Assembly (NCBI GenBank): GCA_020086605.1 | Contig: JACBWW010000050.1 | Span: 1,290,791-1,354,790, forward strand | Length of the DNA: 64,000 nt | Origin: Lanius collurio | Taxonomy: Eukaryota > Chordata > Aves > Passeriformes > Laniidae | Direction: 5' to 3' | Shown here: positions 48,901-59,400 of the stretch, one piece after another | How the letters are laid out: each line of letters starts with the position of its first letter | Numbering within the stretch: the first letter of the stretch is position 1 | The notes under the pieces: generated by a model | The model's database searches: none | Told to the model about the DNA's origin: nothing | What the model saw: only the letters and a program-made list of their open reading frames with translations | Translations under genes and position numbers: made by a program

Positions 48901-51900
48901 AAGAAATATCTTTGTGATTTTTGCCGTAGCATTTTTCATGCCCTCTATTTATTTTAATCAGATATAGCCTATGTAATTTAGGCCTGAATAACTCTTCCTG
49001 AATAGCTCTTCCTCATCTGTGGAGGGCCTTTTAGATGTTGATTTGTTTTCTGGAGGAATCTCTGGGGCTGGCTTTTCTGTGTGTGCTGAAAGAAGTGGTC
49101 CCATTAACAGGGCAGTTTGTCAATAGTATATTGAAAGATATTTGGGGGGGGGGTGGAGTTAGTGGTTTAGATGCAAAATACTTGAATTTCAGTGTAAAAG
49201 AGAGAAATCCTTCCTTTATATTTTACTCATATATATATTTAACTGAAAGAAAGTGTAAGTGCTGGTTTGTTTTTTTTTTTTTTAAGAAATAATGAGAGGG
49301 AAGGGAAGCCGCTAAAGCATGGAGTAAGTCCCTGGGGGATGTAGCATACAAGGTGTTTGTAGGTGTTTTCCTGAATTACAGGTGCCTAGGTGGCAATAAG
49401 CAAATACACCCACATCTGGTCACTCGGCACTGCTGGAGCCACAGCACCAGAGCCCAGCTCCCCGAGAACACGTCCCCAACAAGGGATTAATCCCTGGCCC
49501 ACCGGCGGGAGCGAGGGAGAAAGCTAAGGCCGTTCTTGTGGAACATTAAACAAACCCACCTGGCTGTGTTTTTGCAGAGAGGAAGAACGACGAGAAGGAC
49601 CTGTGCAGCGGCAAGCCAGCGGACGGCATGGTCGCTCTGCCCAACGGCACCCTGGCCGTCTTCCGAGGTGAGACTGCTCCGAACATCCTCCACCTGCCCC
49701 GGCTCTGGCCCCAGCCCTCCTCCTCCCGCACAGCCCCGGCACAGCGCCAGGGCTCCTCCGTCACCTTTCCCGGACGCAGTCCTGCACCCTCACCTGCCCT
49801 GGCCTCCGTCTCCTCCCTCACCCGCTCCGCCTCTCTCTCTTACTTTCTCCTTCTTTCTCCCCTGTCCCTGCTCCCCTCCTCTCCTTCTCCCCCTCCTCCT
49901 CCTCCCTCACCTACCCCGTCGCTCTTCCTCTTCTTTTTCCTCCCTCACTCGCCTCGGTGCCCCTCACCCCTCACGAAACTCTGCCGAGCCCCGGGCCCGC
50001 CCCCCCAGATCCCTCACGGGGTCGGCTCAGCCGCGTCCCCGAGGCAGGACGGCGATGTCCCGTCGCTGTCCCTGGGGCAGGACGTGCTGTCCCCGGCGCC
50101 CCTCACGCCTTTTCCCCGCAGGTCACTATTACTGGCTGCTGAACGGCCGCACCCCGCCGACCACCAACCCCCGCCGAATCACCGACGGCTGGGGCATCCC
50201 CTCGCCCATCGACTCCGTCTTCTCCAGGTGCAACTGCGATGGGAAAACCTTCTTCATCAAGGTGGGAGCGGCCCCGACCGGCGGGATGGGGCGATGCTGA
50301 TGAGGAGCAGCTGTGGGGAGGGGCTCAGCCTGGAGAAAAGAAGGCTCAGGGGGGGCCTTGTGGCTCTGCACAACTCCCTGACAGGAGGGGGCTCAGGGGG
50401 GGTCGGGCTCTGCTCCCAGGGAACAGGGACAGGATGAGAGGAAACAGCCTCAGGCTGGACCAGGGGAGGCTTAGATTGGATATCAGGGACAAAACTGCAT
50501 AAACTTGTTCCCACTATGCTTCCCAACCTGAAATAAAATTATAATGGAGTGCCCATGCCTCATTGAAGCTGTTACATAGTTATTCTCCAATAAATAATTC
50601 AGTCCTGGAATTCAAACTGCTTGTTAGATCCATGCAAATTTAAGAGATCAGAAAGCAAACCCCTTTGTTCAGTAGCCCCTCTTAAAAATTAGCTTCTAAG
50701 ATACTCTATATTAAAAGATTGCAGATGGTATTTTATGGAGTTGTAGTAGTTTTATCCCATTTGAAATGGATGTAGGAGTAATTCCAGTCAGATTTACAGT
50801 GTAGCTATTGAAGTGCTAGTGTTTATGTATGGATTATTCTTCATGTTTGTGTTGCAGTTCAATAACCAAGAATTAGCTTCCTCTAAAGTTTTGTGGTTTT
50901 TTTTCCTTAAATGCTCAGGGCCCCCTGTACTGGCGCTTCACTAATGGTGTTATGGATAAAGGCTATCCCAAACCTCTCGCAACTGGATTTGCAGGCTTAA
51001 GTGGGAGAATAGTAGCAACCCTCCCTGTGGCAAGATACAACAGCAGACCAGAATCTGTTTATTTTATCAAAAGAGGTATGTCTCATATTCCTGAAGTTCA
51101 GGAACATCAAAAAGTGCTTGAATTGCCTTGGTCAGGACTAAAAGACTGTTTCTCTTGACCCAAAGACCTATTTCTTTCAAATAGAGAAACCCAAGCGATG
51201 TTAGTGCTTCAGATGCTCAAAAATAGCCAGAAGCTGAAAAAAAGTTGTGTTGGTATTTCAAAGTCTTTCAGTGCATTTTAAAACAGGTCTGTGTGGGTGA
51301 GAATCCAGGAATCCAGCACTGTAGTGGCTAAACATTGAAATAAGTTTTATCTGGTGGTAAAAGTATTTCAGTCTCAATTAGGAAAGGGAAGGCTTTAACC
51401 TTGCTGGTTCACAACTATGTTTGGAAATTTCCTTCTCTATTTCTGATTTCGATTTTAAAGTAATTTCCTTATCTTACAAGAATGTTATTTGTTACTGATT
51501 TCCAGTGTGTGATATGAATATAATGACATTTTCATACCTGATCAAACTGGTGTTTTTGGGGGGGGTTTATCGATTTATTTTTTTTTAAACTAACTAACTA
51601 ACCAAACGCGTGTTTTAGATGGGAACATGCAGCAGTACGTGTACAGACAAGAACCAGCCAAGAAGTGTCAAAGAAGGGCCCAGGTCACCATCAGATACCC
51701 AGCCTTTGTCCCCAGAGTTGTCATCAGGCGGCGCTTCCAGCGCGCCGTGCGTGTGCCGACCGTCATCCGCACCGTCAGGATCCACCCCCACCCCTCTGGT
51801 AATGTGGTCACTAAGGTTCTCCTAGACAGCTGCTTTCACCTCTGCAAGTTCTGACACAACAGTGTTTGGTTTTTTTAAGTACAGTACTTTTGAAGGTTTT

Positions 51901-53174
51901 AGTGGCTGTAGGTGACACAGTACCATGACAGCTGCAGCAGTGCCACAGCTCCTCATGGAAGGTTCCTTTTGCTTGCAGGAGTTCTGCGCAAGGAAATCCA
52001 AATGACAACGTACTGGAGAGGGCTCCCCAAAGTTGTTCACTCAACTCTCTCCGTGCCCAACCAGAGCAAGCCCGATGGCTACGATTACTACGCCTTCTCT
52101 TACAGTAAGTAAAGCTAAGGCACATCACTGGATCTCAAAAGGCACGGGGGTGGGGAAGAAAGAAGCTCCTGGTAGTGGTTGTGGTACTACTTTCAGCACT
52201 GCTAAAAAGCCCTGAGAATTAAAATGTTGCCAATAATCAAGAGATTTTTCTATTAAAAATCAGTAGTTACAGGACAATGTGCAGCCATGAATTACAGAGG
52301 TTCAAAGCAGCCAGTTGGAGGATTCATTGCCAGCGAGTTTAGCCTTGTAAAGTGACAAACCTTCCACTTCAGTGAAGAATCGTGTTAATGATAGACTGAA
52401 GTCCTTGGATCACCACACAGCAATAGTATTTCACTGGCATCTATGGAACTATGTTTCTGACAAAACACAAAAAGGAGGAACATGAACCATTTGACTTAGC
52501 TCAAAAAAATTATTTTTATGATCCCAGATTAGGCAGACACATTCCCCCAGCCAGGATCCCATAAAAGCATTCCTCATAACTTTCTGCATTTTTCTGAAAA
52601 AAAAAAAAAAAAAAAAAACCAACCCTAAGAACAAGCCACACCCACATACAGGATATTAAAGGCCCTGGCAGTAAGATCCAATTCCTCACCTTGGAGGAAT
52701 TGGCCTCACAGGCCCCTTTACACTCAGGGATATCATGGACTTCCCACTTCTGTAGTGAGTGCAGGATTGTTGTGGATTTAGCTTGATTTCTGAATGCTTA
52801 TGACCGTTTCTGTGTTCTAGCAATACATTGTTCCCTGCTCCTGGGACAGATTTAATTATTAGCAGTGCTATAAAACTTAATGCAACCCAGGATGTGAAAA
52901 ATAAAGCTGAGGACAGAAATTTATTGTTGGAGCCTCTCAGCTCCCTATATGGAATGGAAAATCTGTTATTCAGGCCTAAATGACATTAAAATGCAGGCTT
53001 GAATTTCTGGATTCTTCCCATGTATTAAATGTAGTTTCTGGAATTTAATCCTGACCTCTCTTCCTTTCAGATCGGTACTACAGTTTGGATATTGGCAAGA
53101 GAATAGCACGACCTGTTACTGCTCTCACAGGAAAGACTGTATCCAAAGACTGGTACAACTGTCCCAGCAAGTGA
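36836..53174 (+). CDS. PRG4: PRG4 (proteoglycan 4 / lubricin), complete; gene-level entry
   Basis: Lubricin is a secreted mucin-like glycoprotein that lubricates joint and ocular surfaces. Eleven coding exons (36836-36932, 39181-39303, 41397-41516, 44449-44550, 46000-48525, 49578-49667, 50122-50261, 50919-51075, 51619-51798, 51979-52104, 53071-53174) join exactly in frame: 3765 nt, 1254 residues plus stop. Domain order: signal peptide (about 1-31); somatomedin-B domains (about 34-72 and 74-113), each with eight cysteines; short acidic linker (114-147); Thr/Pro/Glu mucin region from one exon (148-989), with 13-residue repeats at 255-656; hemopexin-like C-terminus (990-1254). The same domain order as mammalian PRG4. 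The first of two adjacent ATGs is taken as start; the second (36839) is equally possible. Repeat sequence and linker differ markedly from mammals. Convergent with TPR. Confidence 0.96.
39181..39303 (+). CDS. PRG4: PRG4 exon 3: somatomedin-B domain 1
   Basis: Acceptor GATTTTAG, donor GTAAGT, phase 1-1, 123 bp. Reads SSCTGRCGAGYS and on through ECCPDFRKVCT. All eight SMB cysteines are present. Confidence 0.95.
41397..41516 (+). CDS. PRG4: PRG4 exon 4: somatomedin-B domain 2
   Basis: Acceptor CCCGCAG, donor GTAAGA, phase 1-1, 120 bp. Reads ASCEGRCFESFERGRECDCD and KCCPDYAKHCKE, with all eight cysteines. Confidence 0.95.
41885..42500 (-). mobile_element. CR1 LINE fragment (longest copy)
   Basis: About 615 bp in PRG4 intron 4. 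Reversed CR1 3'-end blocks (TTGTTTGGAAAAGACC, ATTTCCTCTTGTCCTGTCCC) are followed by a GC-rich upstream part (CACAAGGTCCCCCCTGAGCC, CCAGGGCTCTGTGGCCAGGA). The middle matches, in the opposite sense, the copy at 50296. Small ORFs in it are remnants. Confidence 0.9.
44449..44550 (+). CDS. PRG4: PRG4 exon 5: short linker
   Basis: Acceptor CTTTCAG, donor GTAGGC, phase 1-1, 102 bp. Encodes HTEKPTPEIPPENKSTSKRS and then an acidic DEEELPDETVE. Called because its phase and splice signals bridge SMB-2 and the mucin exon exactly. The long Lys-rich stretch of the mammalian linker is not seen. Confidence 0.85.
46000..48525 (+). CDS. PRG4: PRG4 exon 6: giant mucin-like exon
   Basis: A single 2526-bp exon (842 codons, phase 1-1) between acceptor TTTTGTAG and donor GTAAGT. 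Extremely rich in Thr, Pro and Glu with almost no aromatic or Cys residues; heavy O-glycosylation of the Thr is expected from the family. The centre is a 39-bp tandem repeat. Flanks are non-repetitive Thr/Ser/Ala/Glu sequence that grade into Lys-containing segments (TIKEMGTTPEKE) before the hemopexin exons. Confidence 0.95.
46320..47525 (+). repeat. PRG4: 39-bp coding minisatellite (13-residue repeat)
   Basis: Thirty near-identical units of consensus EETTPEEPTTP(K/T)P, one carrying a 12-residue expansion: 30 x 39 + 36 = 1206 bp. Units differ mainly at positions 7-8 (EE, EK, EL, DL, EV, EQ) and 12 (K, T, E, A). Degenerate units continue to about 47640. The unit length is a multiple of three, so copy-number change keeps the frame. 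Confidence 0.95.
49578..49667 (+). CDS. PRG4: PRG4 exon 7: start of hemopexin-like domain
   Basis: Acceptor TTTGCAG, donor GTGAGA, phase 1-1, 90 bp. Reads DLCSGKPADGMVALPNGTLA and VFRG, the first hemopexin blade with the Cys that pairs with the C-terminal Cys. Confidence 0.93.
49760..49965 (+). repeat. Polypyrimidine (C/T) tract
   Basis: About 200 bp of nearly pure C and T in the PRG4 intron after exon 7 (e.g. TCTCTCTCTTACTTTCTCCT, CCCCCTCCTCCTCCTCCCTC). Ends well before the exon 8 acceptor, so it is not simply the normal polypyrimidine tract. Confidence 0.8.
50122..50261 (+). CDS. PRG4: PRG4 exon 8: hemopexin-like domain
   Basis: Acceptor CCGCAG, donor GTGGGA, 140 bp, phase 1 in and 0 out. 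Reads HYYWLLNGRTPPTTNPRRIT, then WGIPSPIDSVFSRCNCDGKT, a strongly conserved PRG4 block. Confidence 0.95.
50296..50492 (+). mobile_element. CR1 LINE fragment
   Basis: Forward-sense CR1: GGCTCAGCCTGGAGAAAAGA, CCTTGTGGCTCTGCACAACT, AGGAAACAGCCTCAGGCTGG. It stops before the usual 3' tail. Starts about 35 bp after the exon 8 donor. Confidence 0.88.
50919..51075 (+). CDS. PRG4: PRG4 exon 9: hemopexin-like domain
   Basis: Acceptor GCTCAG, donor GTATGT, 157 bp, phase 0 in and 1 out. Reads GPLYWRFTNGVMDKGYPKPL and ESVYFIKR. Confidence 0.95.
51619..51798 (+). CDS. PRG4: PRG4 exon 10: hemopexin-like domain, basic insert
   Basis: Acceptor GTTTTAG, donor GTAATG, phase 1-1, 180 bp. Reads MQQYVYRQEPAKKC, then an Arg-rich segment (VVIRRRFQRAVRV) that is also basic in mammals and ends HPHPSG. 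Confidence 0.92.
51979..52104 (+). CDS. PRG4: PRG4 exon 11: hemopexin-like domain
   Basis: Acceptor CTTGCAG, donor GTAAGT, phase 1-1, 126 bp. Reads VLRKEIQMTTYWRGLPKVVH and KPDGYDYYAFSY. Confidence 0.95.
53071..53174 (+). CDS. PRG4: PRG4 exon 12: C-terminus and stop
   Basis: Acceptor CTTTCAG; 104 bp to the TGA at 53172-53174. Reads RYYSLDIGKRIARPVTALTG and ends WYNCPSK, with the closing hemopexin Cys. Confidence 0.95.
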
Positions 53175-53265
53175 TGCACAGCAGAGGAGTTTAAAAAAAG
53201 ATGCCATTTGAATGTCAACATTTTTTCTAATTTTATTAATAAAAGACATTGAAATGTGTGCACAC
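53175..53265 (+). other. PRG4: PRG4 3'UTR (predicted, short)
   Basis: AATAAA at 53238-53243 lies 64 bp after the stop, followed by a GT-rich stretch (GAAATGTGTGCACAC), so cleavage is expected near 53260. An unusually short UTR that overlaps the predicted 3'UTR of TPR. Confidence 0.7.
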
Positions 53266-53370
53266 AACTCTAAGTATGAAATGCTGCTTCAAGCTCTGGC
53301 TTCATTACACTAAGCAACCACAGGCAAACTGGCACTTTGTATACACAGCTGGAAGTACTTTACATTTCAT
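53215..53370 (-). other. TPR: TPR 3'UTR (predicted)
   Basis: Runs from the TAA towards lower coordinates. The first AATAAA on the - strand is at 53232-53237, about 135 bp past the stop, so cleavage is expected near 53215. Overlaps the PRG4 3'UTR in antisense. A longer form using non-canonical signals cannot be excluded. Confidence 0.65.
53231..53244. promoter_or_regulatory. Palindromic two-way poly(A) signal
   Basis: TTTTATTAATAAAA is its own reverse complement. It therefore provides AATAAA on the + strand (53238-53243, PRG4) and on the - strand (53232-53237, TPR). It is the only canonical hexamer I see on either strand between the two stop codons. Confidence 0.75.
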
Positions 53371-53426
53371 TTAACTAATGTTTCCTCTGTTCAGGCCTCC
53401 TCTGCCTCCCATGGCATGAGTTACAC
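53371..53426 (-). CDS. TPR: TPR last exon and stop
   Basis: Acceptor CTGCACAG; 56 bp to the TAA at 53371-53373. Reads [17 protein letters not shown]. Too short for an open-frame search; identified from the conserved TPR terminus and phase. Confidence 0.9.
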
Positions 53427-56400
53427 CTGTGCAGGGAAAGAAAACAAGTGCATTAGTGTAAACACATGATACTTCATCCTTCCCTAAGGAATTGTCAGGG
53501 CAGTGGAGTGGTTCCATTCTGATACAGTTCAAGCTCCCCTCTCTCCCCTAAGCCTGGTGACACATGTACATGTCACCTGTGTCATGCAAAAAGCTGGGGG
53601 CAACTTCTGATCCCGAGCCAAACCAATGAGCAGAGGATTCTTACCACACCTGAAATCAGTTAGTCCTGACTTTTTGTTATTAAAAATTGGTGACACATGT
53701 AACAAAATCTATCATAGTCCCACTTCCTTATCTTTTTCCCCTTAAAATACCAGCTGACCTATATTTCAATGCTATTATTGAGTCATCTACAATGTTAAAA
53801 TAATGCAAAATAGAACAAAATCCATCCAAGGGTTTTTCTTAATACAGAAGTTGCAAACCACAATTTGTTGTTATGGTTTAACTCTATTGCACTAAAAAAC
53901 CTGTAATACTTCCAATAAAGCTTTTTTTCAATGACTACACATTGCTACAACTGGAACCCTTTAATATACCAAATAGAAATTGCTCTAATGCTAAACCCAG
54001 AAGTTTCTTATCTGCTGTCCTAACAGCAGTTATAAAACCTTCTTTTAAAACTTTGAAGTGTAAGATCTAATGCCCTTTACTTTCTCTCTACCGGTAAGAG
54101 CCAGGTGCCACTGCAGAAGGAAGTTTTCCTGTCTGAAACCTGCTCAGCCTAACACACTAAACCGAAACTAGAGCTCTTGGGCTCACACGCCGAACTCGAG
54201 GGCAGGGCTACTGTGTCACTCCATGGCTGCCAGCAAGCCCAGCCTGTAGAGCTTCAGAGGTGGTGGCCACAGGAGGGGTGCTGGAGCCGTGTGTGCAGCA
54301 GGCTGGCTGGGAGCAGCCGGGAGCACTCACCCCTCTGCCTGTTGAACTGGCGGCCACGCACGCCCGTCCTCAGCGTCGGGGGCTGCAGCCGGACACGGCG
54401 AAGGGACTTGGGCTGAGTGCTGCTCGTGTCTGTGGGGAGAGACAGGGCACAAAGGGTGGCTGTGCCTGCCAGGTTCTCACTCTTCATCTTTCCATGTTTT
54501 GATAGGTGTTAGGCTTTCTTTACTTAAGAATGGTGAAGGTGCCTCCTTATTTCATTGACCTCTCCTCTAATATAAATAAAAGCTTCAAAACAAGTAAGTT
54601 TGGGACTTCTTTTGCTATCTATGGAAGGGAGTCAATTGATAATTCAACAGAGATTAACTTATTGCAGTTTCACAATTTAATTAAAAATATTTTTAAAGCT
54701 GACATCAAATATGCCAGTGGATAAATCACCAAAGTATCAGTAACATTTGCTCCCTGAAGCATTATTCTCACTTGGCCTACTCCAGTTACTGTAGTCCAAG
54801 GAAAAATGGTTTGCCAAAGTACCAAAGGATTTATAAGCATCAAAATATGATCTCGCTCTAAGAGAATCTGGGGAGACCTCAGAGCCTCTTCCAGTAACTA
54901 AAGGGGCTCCAGGAGAACTGGAGAGGGACTTGGGACAACGCCCTGTAAAGACAGGACAAGGGAGAATGGCTTCCCACTGCCAGAGGGCAGGGTTAGATGG
55001 GATATTGGGAAGGAACTGCTCCCTGTGAGGGTGGGCAGGCCCTGGCACAGGGTACCCAGAGAAGCTGTGGCTGCCCCTGGATCCCTGGAAGGAATCCAAG
55101 ACCAGGCTGGATGGGGCTTGGAGCACCCTGGGCTAGTGGAAGGTGTCCCTGCCCATGGCAGGGTGGGGCACTGGATGAGTTTTTAGATCCCTTCCAACAC
55201 ATTGATTCAATGGGGGGTTTTACAGTAGAGGTTTGTTGGTTGTGATCTCTGACACGTAGGATTTTAACCTCCAACCTAAGCATGGAGTGCACTCAAATAA
55301 ACACACATCAATGAGTGACAACTCGTTGACACATTAATGAAGAGTTTGGCTCAAAAGTTTACAGCCAAATATGGATTTCAACCATCAACAGCTCGTCATT
55401 TCTGACACTACAGTGTCAGAAGGGAAGGAAGTTATGTAACTANNNNNNNNNNNNNNNNNNNNNNNNNNNNNNNNNNNNNNNNNNNNNNNNNNNNNNNNNN
55501 NNNNNNNNNNNNNNNNNNNNNNNNNNNNNNNNNNNNNNNNNNNNNNNNNNNNNNNNNNNNNNNNNNNNNNNNNNNNNNNNNNNNNNNNNNNNNNNNNNNN
55601 NNNNNNNNNNNNNNNNNNNNNNNNNNNNNNNNNNNNNNNNNNNNNNNNNNNNNNNNNNNNNNNNNNNNNNNNNNNNNNNNNNNNNNNNNNNNNNNNNNNN
55701 NNNNNNNNNNNNNNNNNNNNNNNNNNNNNNNNNNNNNNACTGGAACTTTGTGTTGCAGGTTTAGGGATGTATGAAACCCCACTGTTCCTTGCCCACGAGG
55801 AGGAATCGGGGGGTCGTAGTGTCCCCACAACACCATTACAAGTAGCAGCACCAGGTAAGAGGCAGGAGTTTGTAGAGCAAAGCAGGGAACAGCCAGAGAG
55901 CCCCCCTGCCCACAGAGCCCCCCTGCCCAGCACAGGCAGCTCAGGGACAGGCTGCCCAGTGCTCCTGAGGAGCAGCAGCACTGCAACAATCATGGGGAAT
56001 TATTCCCTGCTTTGCTCTACAAACTCCTGCCTCTTACCTGGTGCTGCTACTTGTAATGGTGTTGTGGGGACACTACGACCCCCCGATTCCTCCTCGTGGG
56101 CAAGGAACAGTGGGGTTTCATACATCCCTAAACCTGCAACACAAAGTTCCAGTGAAAATCCAGCCAAATAAGAAACTAAAAAAAAGATTAAACCGATGTC
56201 TTCCCTCTGGACACTTGATGAAATCCAGCCACTTGTGTTTAAACAGATTTTTGTTATTTTGTTTTGACTTACTGTAAGAGCTGATCGTAATTTATTGGAA
56301 GGTAAAACCTTAATGAAAATATTACTGCTTGTTTTTTAACTTTCATCCTTGCCTTATGCCATTATTTTGCTGTGAGCTTTCTCCAGAGAACAGCCTGTGT

Positions 56401-59400
56401 TCCATGCCAATAGTGATGCCGGGGAAAGAGGCAGATTCAGACCAACAACAAACACAACAGCTTGGCCATCTCTGGGCAGGTAAGGATATAGCCCAAAGAT
56501 TTCTTTGCATTTGCTGTTTCCCCCTATTGTTTCCCTACAGGGAAGCTACAACCAACAGTAAAATTGAAGTTAAAAACTATTCCTTCAATATTTTATTCAC
56601 TTTCAAAATCCTAACACAACTAGAAATGTAGCAGTTTGAAAACACCTTTTCACCTTGTTATTCTCTCTCTGCTGCCAATTATTTATGAGTTGCAGATTTC
56701 CACACTTCAACAATTTCCTGAAGCAGAATTGTGTTTTGTTGACTGAATTATCTCTTTTTCACTCAAAAATCCATGGAAAAGAGAGCCCAGAACTGCTTTA
56801 CCTCCTTGTGATGCCAGCTGCCCGAGATCAGAGTGACTGGAGCTGGTTTGTGGCATATCTTCAGGGGGTCCAAATCTGAACCGAGGAACTCCAGCTACCT
56901 GGGGGGAACTGGCAAAATACAGACTTAAGGAATTCTGCAAATTCCCCAAAGACTGGGGCAAGGGAGAAGAACTTTCTGACCAAGACAAATCATGCATGAG
57001 ACAAAATGAACTAATAGTGACCATAAAAATCAGCTGAGTTACTGCTAAATAAACAGCAATTAGCTCCTCAAATTATTGGGAATGCATTCAAAATCAGTAG
57101 AACAGTCCTGAAGAGAATATTCTATACTTATCCATTCTATGAACTCTCTCAACTTTAAGTGGATTGCTGGACATGTCCAGAATATCCCAAAGCAATAATG
57201 GAGGTAACTTTTCCTACTTTTATTGGCAATATTAACGGGGAGACAGGAAGAACGAGGAAGAAAATTGGATAGAACTTTTGTTTGTTTAATGTCTTCTTAA
57301 ATCACTAAGTTACAATACACTGGAGATTATTCACTTCCTAATTTGCTGATCAGTTATATGACACACAATTCAAATAATAATTACTTACCTGCACATGCAG
57401 CTATCTATCCTACTACCTAGCATGTTACTCCAATCACAAGTTCATTTAATATAAATTTATTTTCATTCCACTGAAAAATAGAAAGAAATCAAATAAAGAA
57501 TAGAGAAAAGCCTTTTTTTCCTTTTTCTTTTCACATTACTTACTGAATGGCTTCTGCAAATCCATCTGTACGATGTGGAACTACAAGAGTTGGTGTGCTT
57601 GGAACTGTTCTGTCCTCATCATCAAAGAAGTGCTGCTGCTGGAAAAAAAGAGACTGATATGAGAGCCTACAATGTATTTCCAGTTTTTACCAGCTGAGAT
57701 AAAGGTTGATTTTTCCACACAGTCCAGCAAAACAAAGACAGATTTAGCTCTAACAAAATTCTTGTTTAATTTCTGACATCTAAGGCTGATGCCTTTGATC
57801 TCGCAAAAGGTACTTTAGTCAGTCAGTCTCTCTCTTTTCTCTCACTGAACCTGCATTTGTTCTGCCAAAAACAGCTGAATAAAAGGTTCTAAATTAGCTG
57901 ATGGGATGGCATAAACTAGCCTTGTTCCTTTAGGATGAGCATGAAACCAGCATGACTTTTTCCAGCAACATAGCCACTTTGACTGACTCTAAAAACAAGT
58001 AAATAAAACCACCTTAGGCAAAACCAATTCAGCCTCCTTTGAAGCCTTTTGCTTCCTGGGAGTTTTCTAGACTTTGCCTTCCATTAATACAGGAATTAAC
58101 AGGAGTAAGCTCTTTTCTGCAAACTTATAGAAACCACCCCCCATGAAATCAGCAGCCAGGCTTCCTTAACAACCAAAATAAACCCCAAGAGTTAGGAATG
58201 TTCCCTCAAAGCAGGTCTTTAGTAGTAGATTTTGATACACTCACCATTCCACCTATCCCAGGGGTCAGCTGAAGTCCTCGCCCCACCGACTGTCTCCGAG
58301 TCATTTGGATTCTCTTTATGGGAAGAAAACAGAAAGAAAAGAGGGAAGTAGTGTGAATATGGTCCCGGAATTCTAACAACATGCAAGTGTCCAGTCAGAG
58401 CCAAGGGCAGCAGCTGATTGAGCAATACAGTAATCATCATGAAATCACAGAATATCCTGAGCTGGAAGGGACCCACAAGGATCATCAAGAACAACCCCTG
58501 CATGCAGGACAGCCCCAAGAAATCCAGGAAGAGCCTGAGAGCGTTGCCCAAACACTCCTGGAGCTCTGGCAGCCTTGGGGCCATGACCATTCCCTAGGGA
58601 GCCTGGGCAGTGCCCCACTACCCTCTGGGGAACAATGTGTATATTCTGGGCAAGTGACAGCAACATTTTACTCAAGTCTCTACTAAATACAGAAAACTAG
58701 CACACAGAAATATTGCGATCCCAAGTCTCAGCACAAGTTATTGGTAAAGGATCATTTCAGCCAGGATATTTTTGAAGAATTCCTGTTGTGATGTTTTAAT
58801 TTACAAAATCTACAGGTCTTCAACAAAGCATAATCATGGGTCAGGCACTGACTGTGAAAGGTTTAACTTGGAAAATAAATGGCAGCATTCCTTTGCCCCA
58901 TCTACACCGGGGCAGAGACTCATAAAAACCCTTCCAATGTGAGTTACAACCTGGCCAAGAAAAGCTTTTTCAGTGAAAATATCATCAGCCCCTGACTGAC
59001 ATAGCACTGGTATAATATAATAAAAATTCCAACATATAAAGCAGTAAGGCACTTGGGATGGATTTGCATGTTCCCTGTCCAGACATTAAGTCACTTTGCT
59101 CAGCCACCATTTCTAGGATGCTGAACAGCTGGCAACTTTTTTTCCCAATGGGTTTTATTTATAAGAAACCTTACAGTAATTTTTTTCAAAGTCTTCCGAG
59201 GTGCTGGAGCTGGTTTGTACCTGCACTGGGGGCCCCAGCTCCTGGGGAGGGGCGTGGATGGTGAGCCGTGGGGGCAGAGGGTGCGGTGGCCTCCGCGGGG
59301 ACTGCGGGGGCCGCGGGCCCTGGCGCTCGGACGCCGACGACGGCTGCTGCTCCCTCGGGCTCTCGTGGGGAAATGTGGACTCTGCAGCACTTGTGCTCCC

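Larger units (their letters stand above)
36281..53070 (+). other. PRG4 introns: remaining content
   Basis: Introns 36281-36835, 36933-39180, 39304-41396, 41517-44448, 44551-45999, 48526-49577, 49668-50121, 50262-50918, 51076-51618, 51799-51978 and 52105-53070. Apart from the listed CR1 copies, a C/T-rich tract in 49668-50121 and homopolymers (poly(A) near 39077-39092 and 52597-52618; poly(T) near 49270-49283), I see no further exons. A missed linker exon between 44550 and 46000 is possible, but none fits by phase and similarity. Confidence 0.55.

Noticed and set aside
49536..50437. 254- and 269-codon + strand frames
   Set aside because: Read through PRG4 exons 7-8 and their C/T-rich intron in other or mixed frames; the correct coding is the spliced pair 49578-49667 and 50122-50261.
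55767..56171. 134-codon + strand frame containing TPR-like peptide twice
   Set aside because: Created by the inverted duplication; reads the wrong-strand exon copy and then intron and the right arm.
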